From NCBI GenBank assembly GCA_021776635.1, contig JAJFFN010000016.1, forward strand, positions 169,557 through 233,556: a stretch of 64,000 nt of DNA. Direction: 5' to 3'. The stretch's first letter is position 1; every line of letters starts with the position of its first letter. The translations under genes and the position numbers were made by a program. This DNA comes from Robiginitomaculum sp. (GTDB lineage: Bacteria; Pseudomonadota; Alphaproteobacteria; Caulobacterales; Maricaulaceae). Under the pieces are notes generated by a model. The model did not search any database and was not told the DNA's origin. It saw only the letters and a program-made list of their open reading frames with translations. This document shows, one piece after another, positions 45,063-54,242 of this stretch.

Positions 45063-47483
45063 TTACTCTGGTGCAAAATCGCCGAGTGTTAGCAAGGATA
45101 TTCTGATGCCAAACCCATCGGATTTCTTAACAAGTCCTAAGTCATTTTCTTCCTGGGTGTAAATAAATTCAATCCGCGTACAGTTATCATTAAATATCAA
45201 AGATAAATCCTGACGCCTTGTTATCTTTTTGTCGAGGTCTCTAAAGAGGGAATATCGTGTACTCCAATTATCAAAGAGTTTAACGGACACTGCGCCTGAA
45301 ATTTCTTCAGAAGGAACATCGCTTGGAAGAGAAAGCGCCGTTTGGTTATCAAGGCGGTAGTAACGTGTATTTGCACTGATGCGATCACCACGGTATGAAA
45401 AGCTGGTATCAAGGCGGCGAAATGCATCATTGTCAGAATTGTAGCGCACACGTGTTGACGTACTGAACCGTTTACCCAAATTAACTTCAAGTTGACCGAC
45501 GATATCAGAATCGTTTCCACTTAAGCCTGATGTCGTTTCGAACACATCAAGGTCTTCATCTCCGTGAAAACTTTGCCCTACAAACAGGTTGGCGCGACTG
45601 TATTGACCCCAATCAGCGATGATAGATGCGCCAATATCTGCACGAAAACCTTTTTGCCACAAATCAAAACCAGTGGTTTTATTCGGGTTCCAGATGAGGG
45701 CTTGATCAAGATCTATAGCCAAGCTGTCTTGGAATAATTCAACAATATTGCCATTGGTGTCGGTCAATAAAAAATTAGATCGTTTTCCATTGCCAAAGTT
45801 TTGCGTGACTTGCACGCGCGGTTCTAATATCCAATTGACATTTGTGCCAGCCTTTAGGAAAGGCCAGCGAATATCGACACCGACTTGTCCAAGTGAACGT
45901 GAAAAGTCAAATGATTGCTGTTGTGCGACCGTTAAATTCGCGTCCTCAGCTTCCAGATTAAAATAATCAAATCTACCCATTGCAAATGGTTTAACTTCTA
46001 TACCAGCAGGCGCGACCAAGGTCTTTTGCCAGTCTATGCCTGCGGTTGCGCGCGTATAATCTGTGCCTATTTCGCGTGTAAGCATAGTCGCGTCGCCAGA
46101 TAATTTTAAGCGTCCACCGACGATTGGGTCATTGAAATATTTGCTCAATTCAACTTTAGGGGCAATGATGGGAAGGGTGCTGTCGTCTTCGCGGTTGACC
46201 AATATTTCATTAAAACTGTTCAACAAAGGATTTGCGTTTTCGATATTGCGAACGACCCGTGTGCGCAGGCTAACATTGCCAAAAGCACTTGTTGAGAAGC
46301 GGAAGCTGTCATTTTGCCCCGTTACAAACAATTGCTGCATCAAGCGGCGATTGTCAGCTTCATAAAGGCCAAACTCAGGGCGTATTTCGTCAAAATCATA
46401 GCGATTGAGGTAATTATCATCTGTGGCGTAACCGGCTTGAAACCCCCATTTCCACTGCTCATTAATATTAAACAGGCCATCTGTGAAGAAGTGCGAGCGC
46501 CATTTTTTTCCTTTCAGGCTTTCGCTTGGGTCTCTGAAAAAGTCTAAATCAGAGAATTTGTCACCTTTGTTGTCAAAGAATGACGCGCGGGTAAAGCTGC
46601 CTTCAAAGTTAAATTCCCCCGAATAGAATTTACGGCGATATACTGCCCCTAATACCGGATTGACGTTTTGAAAGACGCGCGGTGTAACGGTTAGCTCAGA
46701 ATAATCTGATAGGGCAAAATAATATGGTGTTCGAACGTTAAAGCCCTTACTCCCAGAGACCCCAATAAACGGCATCAACAAGCCACTTGCGCGTCCGACA
46801 CTCGGGTCAGGATGTGCAAGATAAGGGCTGTAAAATACGGGTATTCCTTTAAATTCAAACACAGCATCGCGGTATCGGATAGACTTGCTATCCTTGTCTT
46901 GTGATACTTTGCGCGCTTTGAGCCGCCACGTTGGCTTCGTCGTCTTGCCCTTAACTTTGCAAGCCTCGCAGGCCGTGTAATAAGCATTATAAAGCTCGAT
47001 ACCTGTATCTGTTTTGCGCGCAGCAAATGCAGAGGCCAGTTGCCCACCTGTTGGGAACCGGGCCAGGAAATTAGTTGCCGTGCCCGCCTCTAATTCATCA
47101 GAAAGCTCTAATTTATCAGCATATTGCGAAGAGCCGTCTGCATTCATCAATATAACGTTGCCGATCGCAAAGACTTGCCCCGTATTAACGTCATAACGAA
47201 TTTTGTCTGCGCGAATGGTTTTGTCTTGGTAACGTCCTTCAACAGAACCATTTGCGATGATAATATTGTTGACTTCATCGTTTTCAAGTTCGTCTGCTTC
47301 CAGATATATAACATCGGGGTCTCGAAATGGACTATCCGGGGCAAGTTGCAAATCTTCTTGCGCCGTCGTTACTGAAATGCCTTGTGCGTTTGCCAATCCA
47401 GAAGTGTTCAAGCCAGCAATGCTGATGCCTACACTAGCAAACAAGCTAAAAAATAAACGCAGATATATTTTAGATTTATACAA
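45063..47483 (-). CDS. lptD: LPS-assembly protein LptD
   Basis: This encodes 806 residues from a TTG start at 47483 with GGTGAG upstream. A signal peptide (about 1-34) is followed by the OstA/LptA-like beta-jellyroll (IIIANGSVEGRYQDKTIRADKIRYDVNTGQVFAIGNV) and the LptD barrel with FEFKGIPVFYSPYLAHPDPSVGRASGLLMP. It inserts LPS in the outer membrane with LptE. Only two cysteines (CEAC) are clear, fewer than in E. coli LptD. surA, pdxA and rsmA, its usual neighbours in other proteobacteria, are not adjacent. Confidence 0.94.
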   Translation of the reverse strand: MYKSKIYLRLFFSLFASVGISIAGLNTSGLANAQGISVTTAQEDLQLAPDSPFRDPDVIYLEADELENDEVNNIIIANGSVEGRYQDKTIRADKIRYDVNTGQVFAIGNVILMNADGSSQYADKLELSDELEAGTATNFLARFPTGGQLASAFAARKTDTGIELYNAYYTACEACKVKGKTTKPTWRLKARKVSQDKDSKSIRYRDAVFEFKGIPVFYSPYLAHPDPSVGRASGLLMPFIGVSGSKGFNVRTPYYFALSDYSELTVTPRVFQNVNPVLGAVYRRKFYSGEFNFEGSFTRASFFDNKGDKFSDLDFFRDPSESLKGKKWRSHFFTDGLFNINEQWKWGFQAGYATDDNYLNRYDFDEIRPEFGLYEADNRRLMQQLFVTGQNDSFRFSTSAFGNVSLRTRVVRNIENANPLLNSFNEILVNREDDSTLPIIAPKVELSKYFNDPIVGGRLKLSGDATMLTREIGTDYTRATAGIDWQKTLVAPAGIEVKPFAMGRFDYFNLEAEDANLTVAQQQSFDFSRSLGQVGVDIRWPFLKAGTNVNWILEPRVQVTQNFGNGKRSNFLLTDTNGNIVELFQDSLAIDLDQALIWNPNKTTGFDLWQKGFRADIGASIIADWGQYSRANLFVGQSFHGDEDLDVFETTSGLSGNDSDIVGQLEVNLGKRFSTSTRVRYNSDNDAFRRLDTSFSYRGDRISANTRYYRLDNQTALSLPSDVPSEEISGAVSVKLFDNWSTRYSLFRDLDKKITRRQDLSLIFNDNCTRIEFIYTQEENDLGLVKKSDGFGIRISLLTLGDFAPE

Positions 47484-47673
47484 TGACTACTCACCAAATT
47501 TATTTTTAATCTGCATAGCGCGACAAATGAGTCGCGTCTATGACAATTCACTGAAAATACAAAGGTATTTTGTGAAATTTTGGAGAGATTTATTGCGTAC
47601 AATGTCTATATATAGCAAATTTTTTCAGCTATGTTATATTAAGCTTCGCCAAAATATAATTGAGAGAGTTTTT

Positions 47674-49173
47674 ATGAGACATATAGGCCATTTTATCGAC
47701 GGTATTGCCGTTAAAGGTGCATCAGAGCGGCGTGCTGCCATATATAATCCCAATACGGGCGAAGTACAGGCGCAAGTTAGCTTGGCAAATTCGTCTGAAA
47801 TAAATAATGCCGTCGCATCAGCTGTGCAAGCGCAAGAGCAGTGGGCGCGGGTAAATCCGCAGCGCCGCTCGCGGGTTTTGTTTGCGTTTAAGGAACTGGT
47901 CGAATCAAAAATAGACGAACTGGCGGCATTGTTATCCTCCGAGCACGGCAAAATTCTGGCCGATAGTCGCGGCGATGTCATTCGCGGCATTGACGTTATC
48001 GAGTTTGCCTGCGGTGTACCGCAAAACCAAAAGGGCGACTATACTATGGGTGCGGGGCCAGGGATTGATGTTTATTCTATCCGCAAGCCCTTGGGCGTTG
48101 TTGCCGCGATTACGCCGTTTAACTTCCCCGCTATGATACCCATGTGGATGTTCGGCATGGCTATATCTACTGGTAATGCGGTGATTTTAAAACCGTCCGA
48201 AAAAGACCCGAGCGTTCCTATGCGGCTCGCAGAATTATTCGTCGAAGCAGGCGGACCCGTTGGTTTGCTCAATGTCGTTAACGGCGATAAAGAAGCCGTA
48301 AATGCCATATTGGGGCACGACGATATCAAAGCCGTCAGTTTTGTTGGTTCCAGCGATATTGCGCATTATGTTTACCACGAGGCCACCAAAAACGGTAAAC
48401 GCGCCCAATGTATGGGCGGCGCGAAAAATCACGGTATTATCTTGCCGGACGCCAATATGGATCAAGCGGTACAGGATATTTTGGGCGCAGCTTTTGGCTC
48501 GGCTGGGGAACGCTGTATGGCGCTACCGGTTGTCGTACCCGTGGGCGAGGGGACACGTGAGAGGTTCTTGGAGAAAATGTTGCCTGCTATTGAGACCTTG
48601 AAAATCGGTATCTCTACAGACCCAGACGCAGATTACGGTCCTGTGGTGACCGCAGTTCACAAAGCCAAAGTCATCAGCATGATTGATTTGGCCATAGAAG
48701 AAGGCGCGGAATTATTGGTCGATGGTCGCGGGTTTGAGCTACAAGGTTACGAAGACGGCTATTTCCTTGGCCCGACATTATTGGATAATGTCACAACAAA
48801 CATGACCACCTACAAAGAAGAAATTTTCGGGCCAGTGTTGCAAATTGTTCGCGCCGATACTTTCGAAGAAGCGTTAACGCTACCGAGCGAGCACCAATAC
48901 GGCAACGGTGTTGCGATTTACACCGCCAATGGTCGTGCCGCCCGCGAATTTGCAGACCGCGTAGAGGTCGGCATGGTCGGTATCAATGTCCCGATCCCTG
49001 TTCCGGTCAGCTATCACAGCTTCGGCGGCTGGAAACGCTCTGCTTTTGGCGACATCAACCAATACGGCATGGAAGGGTTGCGGTTCTATACGAAGACAAA
49101 GACCGTAACGCAACGTTGGCTAGAAAACGATGAACTGTCCGAGGACAGCGCATTCGTTATCCCTACTTTTTAG
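47674..49173 (+). CDS. mmsA: Methylmalonate-semialdehyde dehydrogenase (CoA-acylating)
   Basis: This encodes 499 residues. The frame is open back to 47257 but that part is antisense to lptD, so the ATG at 47674 is chosen. ALDH fold: GVVAAITPFNFPAMIPMWM, VGSSDIAHYVY, GGAKNHGIILPDAN, catalytic Cys281 in SAGERCMALP. It oxidises methylmalonate semialdehyde to propionyl-CoA at the end of valine breakdown and also malonate semialdehyde. It is first in a same-strand cluster with an acyl-CoA dehydrogenase and a hydroxyisobutyryl-CoA hydrolase. Confidence 0.95.
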   Translation: MRHIGHFIDGIAVKGASERRAAIYNPNTGEVQAQVSLANSSEINNAVASAVQAQEQWARVNPQRRSRVLFAFKELVESKIDELAALLSSEHGKILADSRGDVIRGIDVIEFACGVPQNQKGDYTMGAGPGIDVYSIRKPLGVVAAITPFNFPAMIPMWMFGMAISTGNAVILKPSEKDPSVPMRLAELFVEAGGPVGLLNVVNGDKEAVNAILGHDDIKAVSFVGSSDIAHYVYHEATKNGKRAQCMGGAKNHGIILPDANMDQAVQDILGAAFGSAGERCMALPVVVPVGEGTRERFLEKMLPAIETLKIGISTDPDADYGPVVTAVHKAKVISMIDLAIEEGAELLVDGRGFELQGYEDGYFLGPTLLDNVTTNMTTYKEEIFGPVLQIVRADTFEEALTLPSEHQYGNGVAIYTANGRAAREFADRVEVGMVGINVPIPVPVSYHSFGGWKRSAFGDINQYGMEGLRFYTKTKTVTQRWLENDELSEDSAFVIPTF

Positions 49174-49190
49174 AAATGAAAACCAATCTC

Positions 49191-49270
49191 TCACCCTGCT
49201 CTTCCCGTTGTAGAACGGGATCCACGGTCAAGGCTGATAGATGGACCCCGTCCTGCGACGGGGTGAGCGG
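49191..49270. repeat. Palindromic intergenic repeat, copy 1 (mmsA-acd gap)
   Basis: Two small hairpins face each other: CCCGTtgtagaACGGG followed by ATCCA, and TGGAC followed by CCCCGTcctgcgACGGGG, ending TGAGCGG. The overall shape is an imperfect inverted repeat like the CCCGCGAAGGCGGGA-type repeats common in proteobacterial genomes. A related copy lies at 50463-50534. Confidence 0.75.
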
Positions 49271-49300
49271 AGTATTAGGGACTAAACAAGGTAGGATATA

Positions 49301-50440
49301 ATGGATTTCACACTCACAGAAGAACAGGTCATGATACGCGATATGGCGCGGACATTTGCTGATGCTGAGCTTGCGCCCTATGCGGCGCAGTGGGAGGAGG
49401 AAAAAACCTTGTCCCGTGACGTGCTGACCAAAGCGGCAGAGCTTGGCTTTGCCTCAATTTATACCAAGGCGGAACACGGCGGTTCAGAAATGGGGCGGCT
49501 GGATGCGGCTTTGATATTTGAACAGTTGTCGCGTGGTTGTGTGTCGACGGCAGCGTTTCTCTCCATACACAATATGGTCACATGGATGGTCGATACATTT
49601 GGTGATGACGGCATGCGCGCACGCTTTGTGCCTAAGCTGGCGACTATGGAAGCAATCGGGTCATACTGTTTGACAGAACCAGGCAGTGGTTCTGATGCTG
49701 CGGCCATGAAAACCAAAGCGGTTAAGGATGGCGACAGCTATATTTTGAATGGTTCCAAGGCATTTATCTCAGGTGCTAATTTTTCTGATGTTTATCTCAT
49801 TATGGCCCAAACACCCAGAAAGTCGGGTGAGAAATCGGTTAGTGCATTCTTGGTGGAAAATGGCACGGCAGGGCTTAGCTTTGGTGCACAAGAAAAGAAA
49901 ATGGGTTGGCACGCTCAACCTACGGCGCAGGTAATTCTTGAGGATTGCCGTATTCCGGCGGCTAACCGCATAGGCGCAGAAGGCGCAGGCTTTAAATTTG
50001 CTATGGCTGGACTTGATGGTGGGCGGGTCAATATCGGCGCTTGTTCGCTCGGCGGCGCGGGGGCGGCGCTGGACGCAGCCATACAGTACACAGGCGAGCG
50101 TGAGCAATTCGGCAAGCCTATATCTGCTTTCCAAAACACCCAATTTAAACTGGCCGACATGGCGACAGAGCTAGAGGCATCGCGTCTAATGATTTACCGC
50201 GCCGGTGATATGATTGATAAGAACCACCCGGATAAATCCTCCGCCTGTGCTATGGCCAAAAGATTTGCAACAGACATGGGCAGCAAAATCGCCAATGATG
50301 CCCTGCAACTGCACGGTGGCTATGGATATTTGGCGGACTATGGGATTGAACGGATAGTCCGGGATTTGCGGGTGCACCAGATACTCGAAGGCACCAACGA
50401 GATTATGCGGGTGATTATATCTAGGAGTTTGTTGAAGTGA
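49301..50440 (+). CDS. Acyl-CoA dehydrogenase, probably isobutyryl-CoA dehydrogenase
   Basis: This encodes 379 residues. FAD and substrate motifs are AIGSYCLTEPGSGSDAAAMKTKA, the central GREQFGKPISAFQNTQFKLADM region and LHGGYGYLADYGIERIVRDLRVHQILEGTNEIMR, whose EGT glutamate is the usual catalytic base. The position between mmsA and the 3-hydroxyisobutyryl-CoA hydrolase gene argues for isobutyryl-CoA (ACAD8-like) as substrate, giving methacrylyl-CoA. The substrate call is from context. AGGTAGGA precedes the ATG. Confidence 0.9.
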   Translation: MDFTLTEEQVMIRDMARTFADAELAPYAAQWEEEKTLSRDVLTKAAELGFASIYTKAEHGGSEMGRLDAALIFEQLSRGCVSTAAFLSIHNMVTWMVDTFGDDGMRARFVPKLATMEAIGSYCLTEPGSGSDAAAMKTKAVKDGDSYILNGSKAFISGANFSDVYLIMAQTPRKSGEKSVSAFLVENGTAGLSFGAQEKKMGWHAQPTAQVILEDCRIPAANRIGAEGAGFKFAMAGLDGGRVNIGACSLGGAGAALDAAIQYTGEREQFGKPISAFQNTQFKLADMATELEASRLMIYRAGDMIDKNHPDKSSACAMAKRFATDMGSKIANDALQLHGGYGYLADYGIERIVRDLRVHQILEGTNEIMRVIISRSLLK

Positions 50441-50462
50441 TAAAAATAAACACACCTAAACT

Positions 50463-50534
50463 CCGCTCTCTCCCGCGAAGGCGGGAGTCTAGTAAGATAT
50501 TTGACTGGTTCCCCGCCTGCGCGGGGATGAGCGG
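50463..50534. repeat. Palindromic intergenic repeat, copy 2 (acd-hibch gap)
   Basis: CTCCCGC-gaag-GCGGGAG (50470-50487) and CCCCGC-ctgc-GCGGGG (50511-50526) lie within flanking CCGCTC (50463) and GAGCGG (50529), so the whole is an imperfect 72-bp inverted repeat. It belongs to the same type as the copy at 49191-49270. Confidence 0.85.
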
Positions 50535-50564
50535 ATGTATAGGAATACATCTTAGGTTGAAGAC

Positions 50565-51647
50565 ATGACAGACCAAATCCATTTCGAAGTTATCGGAAAT
50601 CTGGGCAAAATCACCCTGAACCGTCCCAAGGCTCTGAACGCCCTGACCACAGAAATGTGCACCGCGATGATCAAGGCCATGCAGGCTTGGGAAGTTGATG
50701 AGCGCATTGGCGCGGTGCTGGTCGCGGGGGCGGGAGAGCGTGCGTTTTGTGCAGGCGGTGATATCGTCATGTTGCACGACAGCGCCAAAGCGGGCGACCC
50801 GAGGGCCGAAGAATTTTGGCGGACGGAATATGCCTTAAACGAGCTTATCCACCGATACAAAAAACCTTATATCGCCATGATTGACGGTATCGTCATGGGC
50901 GGCGGTGTTGGGCTTTCTGTGCACGGGCGGCTCAGGGTTGCGGGGGACAATACTTTGTTTGCCATGCCGGAAACTGGTATCGGGTATTTCCCCGATGTCG
51001 GCGGAACATATTTCTTGCCACGCCTTGGTAGAGATATTGGAAACTGGCTCGGCCTGACGGGCGCGCGTCTGAAAACCGCGCAGGCCTGTGCCTTTGGTAT
51101 CGCCAATGTTTATATCCCGAGCGACCAGCACGAAGCTTTCATTACGGCTCTCGGTAAGGCGAAACTGGACGGCCTTGACGGGTCTGTCATGGATGTGATC
51201 AAGCATTATGTAAAACAGCCGGACACGGCGGACAATTTACCGGCTGCGATTACGGCATTTGACAAGCATGCTTTGCCCGAAATCTACGCAGCTTTGCGTG
51301 CCTATAAAAATCTTAAACCAAATAAAAACAATGAAGAAAACATCAATTGGGCCGCCAAGCAACTCTCATTTCTAGAAAGCAAATCCCCGCTCGCCGTTTA
51401 TATCACCTACGAGGCTCTTAGGCGCGGTGCCGGCTTTGATTTTCGCGAAGCCATGCGCCAAGAACTGGATTTGTCCTTAAATTTCCTGCGCATACCGGAT
51501 TTTATTGAAGGTGTCAGGGCGGCGGTTATAGACAAAGACAGAAACCCAAAGTGGACTGCTGCGTCAATAGAAGACGTAGACCTCGACGATATCCGCGCCG
51601 CATTTGCACAAACACCCCATGAACTTCAATTCCTGGGGGATGATTAA
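50565..51647 (+). CDS. 3-Hydroxyisobutyryl-CoA hydrolase
   Basis: This 360-residue crotonase-fold enzyme shows KITLNRPKALNALTTEMC, GERAFCAGGDIVML (oxyanion hole), MGGGVGLSVHGR, and PETGIGYFPDVGGTYFLPR, the HIBCH-type catalytic segment with its glutamate. The length and the C-terminal extension (SLNFLRIPDFIEGVRAAVIDKDRNPKW) are typical of HIBCH and longer than enoyl-CoA hydratase. It releases 3-hydroxyisobutyrate in valine catabolism. The next enzyme, 3-hydroxyisobutyrate dehydrogenase (mmsB), is not adjacent. Confidence 0.92.
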   Translation: MTDQIHFEVIGNLGKITLNRPKALNALTTEMCTAMIKAMQAWEVDERIGAVLVAGAGERAFCAGGDIVMLHDSAKAGDPRAEEFWRTEYALNELIHRYKKPYIAMIDGIVMGGGVGLSVHGRLRVAGDNTLFAMPETGIGYFPDVGGTYFLPRLGRDIGNWLGLTGARLKTAQACAFGIANVYIPSDQHEAFITALGKAKLDGLDGSVMDVIKHYVKQPDTADNLPAAITAFDKHALPEIYAALRAYKNLKPNKNNEENINWAAKQLSFLESKSPLAVYITYEALRRGAGFDFREAMRQELDLSLNFLRIPDFIEGVRAAVIDKDRNPKWTAASIEDVDLDDIRAAFAQTPHELQFLGDD

Positions 51648-52297
51648 TCTGTATTTAAAGACACACAGCGCACCGCATAAATATGTTTGCTGCGGCTCGA
51701 AAGGGGGGTAGGTGCGTCGTTGGCTTTGCCAATGCGTGGGTCACGGATAAAATAGTCATCATTTGATTTTCCAACAATAACAACCCAATGGGTAATGCGC
51801 TTGTTTTTATCTATTTTAATGATGGGATAACCCCCAGTTCCCATACACTGATTTATCGCTTGGTGGCTCGGTTCTGTGTGCATTGCGGCGGATAATTTGC
51901 CTTTGGAAATGGTGTTAATATTCTTCCATTTCAGCAAGCCGGACTTGGTAAACCCATCAACTTCGGTGAGGCTTTTATTCAAATCTGCTGGTGTGATTTC
52001 CTTCTTAAGTAAATTGGAAACCGCCATAGCGACACTTGTCAGTGTACATCCATATTGTGATAGGCTGTCATTAGTTTTTCCCAGAGTGTGCGCTGCCCAT
52101 TTTGGGTCGTCTTGCCTGAAGACATAATTATCGGGCAGTTTTAGAGTTAGGGAAGGGTTTATTTGCGTGGTTTCGAACGGAGGTGTCTGTGGTGCCCGTA
52201 ATTTGTGGTGGTGTTTGTATTTTACAAGCAATGCCAACAACAAAACCAATGCAAACACCAAAGTAAAAGTTCGTTTGAGAGGTCTGATTTTGAACAT
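51644..52297 (-). CDS. Membrane-anchored C39-like cysteine peptidase-fold protein
   Basis: This encodes 217 residues. One N-terminal transmembrane helix (about 10-27) anchors a periplasmic C39-like domain (Peptidase_C39_2): FRQDDPKWAAHTLG, SQYGCTLTSVAMAVSNLLK (nucleophile Cys), THWVVIVGKSNDDYFIRDPRIG (His and Asp). The triad looks intact. It could process or cross-link a periplasmic peptide; the target is unknown. GGAG precedes the ATG. It overlaps the convergent hydrolase stop by four bases and follows the HTH regulator gene on the same strand. Confidence 0.82.
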   Translation of the reverse strand: MFKIRPLKRTFTLVFALVLLLALLVKYKHHHKLRAPQTPPFETTQINPSLTLKLPDNYVFRQDDPKWAAHTLGKTNDSLSQYGCTLTSVAMAVSNLLKKEITPADLNKSLTEVDGFTKSGLLKWKNINTISKGKLSAAMHTEPSHQAINQCMGTGGYPIIKIDKNKRITHWVVIVGKSNDDYFIRDPRIGKANDAPTPLSSRSKHIYAVRCVSLNTD

Positions 52298-52350
52298 TTA
52301 CTGATCTCCACTAGAGATTATATCCTGACTTTAGCGATTAAATGACACAA

Positions 52351-52986
52351 TCAATGCCTCTGCAACGAGAATATTGCCCTGGCAAGGGGTTGCGGGCGGG
52401 TTTCGACAAAGTCCGCATTTACAACAGATTGGTTGGGGCGGGCTTCAAGTCTGTCAGGGGAGGATTGCCAACGGCGCAGAATAATCTTTCCGTCCAAGGC
52501 AAATAAATAGCATTTATCGTCTTGCAAATCGACCTTTGGTTCACTCTTGATTTTGTCAAAAATGATAGCGCTGCCCACGGGAAAATTTGCGGCCATTGCC
52601 GGGTCATTGGCAATAAGCGCAAATGGGTTTTTTGCAAAAGTCGATAACGCGACATAATCCTTGGCTTGAGGCGGTGTTAGGTCACCGTCTTTAAGATTGG
52701 CGGTTGTCGGCCAAGCGGAAATAGGGATGTGCTGGATAGGACGGGTAAGGTAGCCAGAGGCAATTTTCGACGTGCTTGATTGCGCCTTATCACCTTCGCG
52801 TATCCATGTGCCTGAGATGTCTAATATACCCGCCAATTTATCGAGAGCAGCTTGGCGCGGGATATGGGAATCGTTTTCCCAATTGGCAACAGTTGGCTGA
52901 CTGACATTGGCTGCAAGGGCTAATTCGACTTGTGAAAGCCCTCGGTCAAGCCTGGTTTGCTTTATGCGTGCGCCTGCTGAATTCAT
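52351..52986 (-). CDS. HTH XRE / S24-like transcriptional regulator with altered active site
   Basis: This encodes 211 residues from the ATG at 52986 (GAGGAG upstream; the frame runs on to 53040). Residues about 5-60 are an XRE helix-turn-helix (RIKQTRLDRGLSQVELALAANVSQPTVANWEND). Residues about 115-205 resemble a LexA/CI S24 domain (FALIANDPAMAANFPVGSAIIFD; KIILRRW). The usual D-S-M serine is replaced (DPAM) and no lysine stands at the second position, so self-cleavage is unlikely. The 320-bp AT-rich gap upstream probably holds its operators. Confidence 0.85.
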   Translation of the reverse strand: MNSAGARIKQTRLDRGLSQVELALAANVSQPTVANWENDSHIPRQAALDKLAGILDISGTWIREGDKAQSSTSKIASGYLTRPIQHIPISAWPTTANLKDGDLTPPQAKDYVALSTFAKNPFALIANDPAMAANFPVGSAIIFDKIKSEPKVDLQDDKCYLFALDGKIILRRWQSSPDRLEARPNQSVVNADFVETRPQPLARAIFSLQRH

Positions 52987-53302
52987 TTCCCGCTCCTCGA
53001 TTGAACATGAATATAAGATAAACAAATAAAAAGTCCACACTTAATTGGTTAAAACAAATATATATTTTCGCCTCAAGCTACACAAAAAAGCAATAATTCT
53101 AACAAAAATGTAATAATAGCGCAAAAAAACTGATTATGAACCTAGTATGAATAAAATAGTAATTTAGAACATTACTAAAAAGATATAATTAAAGGCTATA
53201 AAATTCTTGTAAAACTTATATTTATTAATTATAGACTGTGATGTCGGGGAACAATTAACCCACGCGGTTCAGGGACGGGTCGCCAAGACTATTGAGGATG
53301 TT

Positions 53303-53503
53303 ATGAACAGTGATTATTGTACCCGTGAAGGCGCGGAGCGTATCAAACAACAAATTGAAGAGTATTGGGCCGAACGCGGTCGAAAAGTCTCTATAAATCT
53401 GATTAAAGGTGGATTTTTGGCTTCCATGCGATCTGCGCGTACAGATGTCCGCTCCAATATGGTCAACGGCATCCCAACGGTAAATACTGAAAATTTCGCT
53501 TAA
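53303..53503 (+). CDS. Small conserved-looking protein of unknown function
   Basis: This encodes 66 residues: REGAERIKQQIEEYWAERGRKVSINLIKGGFLASMRSARTDVRSNMVNGIP. The SARTDVRSNM-NGIP ending has the look of a small conserved alphaproteobacterial family, which I recognise only loosely. GAGGATG precedes the ATG. It follows an AT-rich promoter-like region divergent from the HTH regulator. Its stop overlaps the convergent gph stop by three bases. Confidence 0.7.
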   Translation: MNSDYCTREGAERIKQQIEEYWAERGRKVSINLIKGGFLASMRSARTDVRSNMVNGIPTVNTENFA

Positions 53504-54180
53504 TCGGTAAGCAAATCTTTGAGGGCGGCGGGCAGTTCACGGAAACTCCGTAAGACAGCGTCCGCCCCAAATGTATGTACGGATATTGGTGAATAACCAT
53601 AGCTCATCAATATTATAGGCACATTTGCCGCGCGCGCAGCCAGCACATCTGGTGCGCCGTCGCCGACCATGACAATTTTACGAGACCCTCTGTTCCCCAC
53701 AGCCGCAAATATATGTTCTGCCGCAGGTTTTGTCGGGACATTATCGCCCGAACCAACTATTTTATCAAAAAACCCAGATAAGCCAAGCTGCGCTAATAAT
53801 GGCCTTGCCATAGCGCCTGGTTTGTTTGTGCAAACAGATAACCGCGCACCGGCCTTTTTTAATGTGGACAATGCGTTTGCCACGCCGGGATATGCGCTCG
53901 AGACTTGAGACAAGCTTTCGGCATATAAATTTAAGAATTCACTCTGGATATTAATGGTGTCCGCATCGTTCAGCGCCACATTTGCATTTGCATAGGCTTG
54001 TTTAATCATAGCCATAGAGCCATATCCAATTAACGCCCGTGCATCATCCACTGCTATTGGTGCCAGTCCGTCCGGTGCAATAACAGTGTTGAGCACACGC
54101 ACTAAATCTGGCGCCGTATCAACCAATGTACCGTCTAGGTCGAAAGCTATGGAGATGTTTTTTAAAATCGAATCGTGCAT
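53500..54180 (-). CDS. gph: Phosphoglycolate phosphatase (HAD family)
   Basis: This encodes 226 residues from the ATG at 54180; the in-frame extension to 54249 overlaps glmU. HAD motifs: FDLDGTLVDTAPDLVRVLN (nucleophile Asp), LSVCTNKPGAMARPLL (motif II) and IVMVGDGAPDVLAARAA (motif IV, GDG in place of the usual GDS). It dephosphorylates 2-phosphoglycolate from DNA repair or oxygenase activity. It is divergent from glmU, whose operon also holds rpiA and gor, a grouping seen in related genomes. Confidence 0.9.
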   Translation of the reverse strand: MHDSILKNISIAFDLDGTLVDTAPDLVRVLNTVIAPDGLAPIAVDDARALIGYGSMAMIKQAYANANVALNDADTINIQSEFLNLYAESLSQVSSAYPGVANALSTLKKAGARLSVCTNKPGAMARPLLAQLGLSGFFDKIVGSGDNVPTKPAAEHIFAAVGNRGSRKIVMVGDGAPDVLAARAANVPIILMSYGYSPISVHTFGADAVLRSFRELPAALKDLLTD

Positions 54181-54242
54181 AAAGGTATATCTTGGTTTAA
54201 AGAGCGGTCTATATAGCAGGCTAACGAAATAAAGGACACTTA

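Noticed and set aside
47257..47673. Upstream extension of the mmsA reading frame
   Set aside because: It is antisense to the lptD 5' end, and the aldehyde dehydrogenase domain begins at the ATG at 47674 with normal length.
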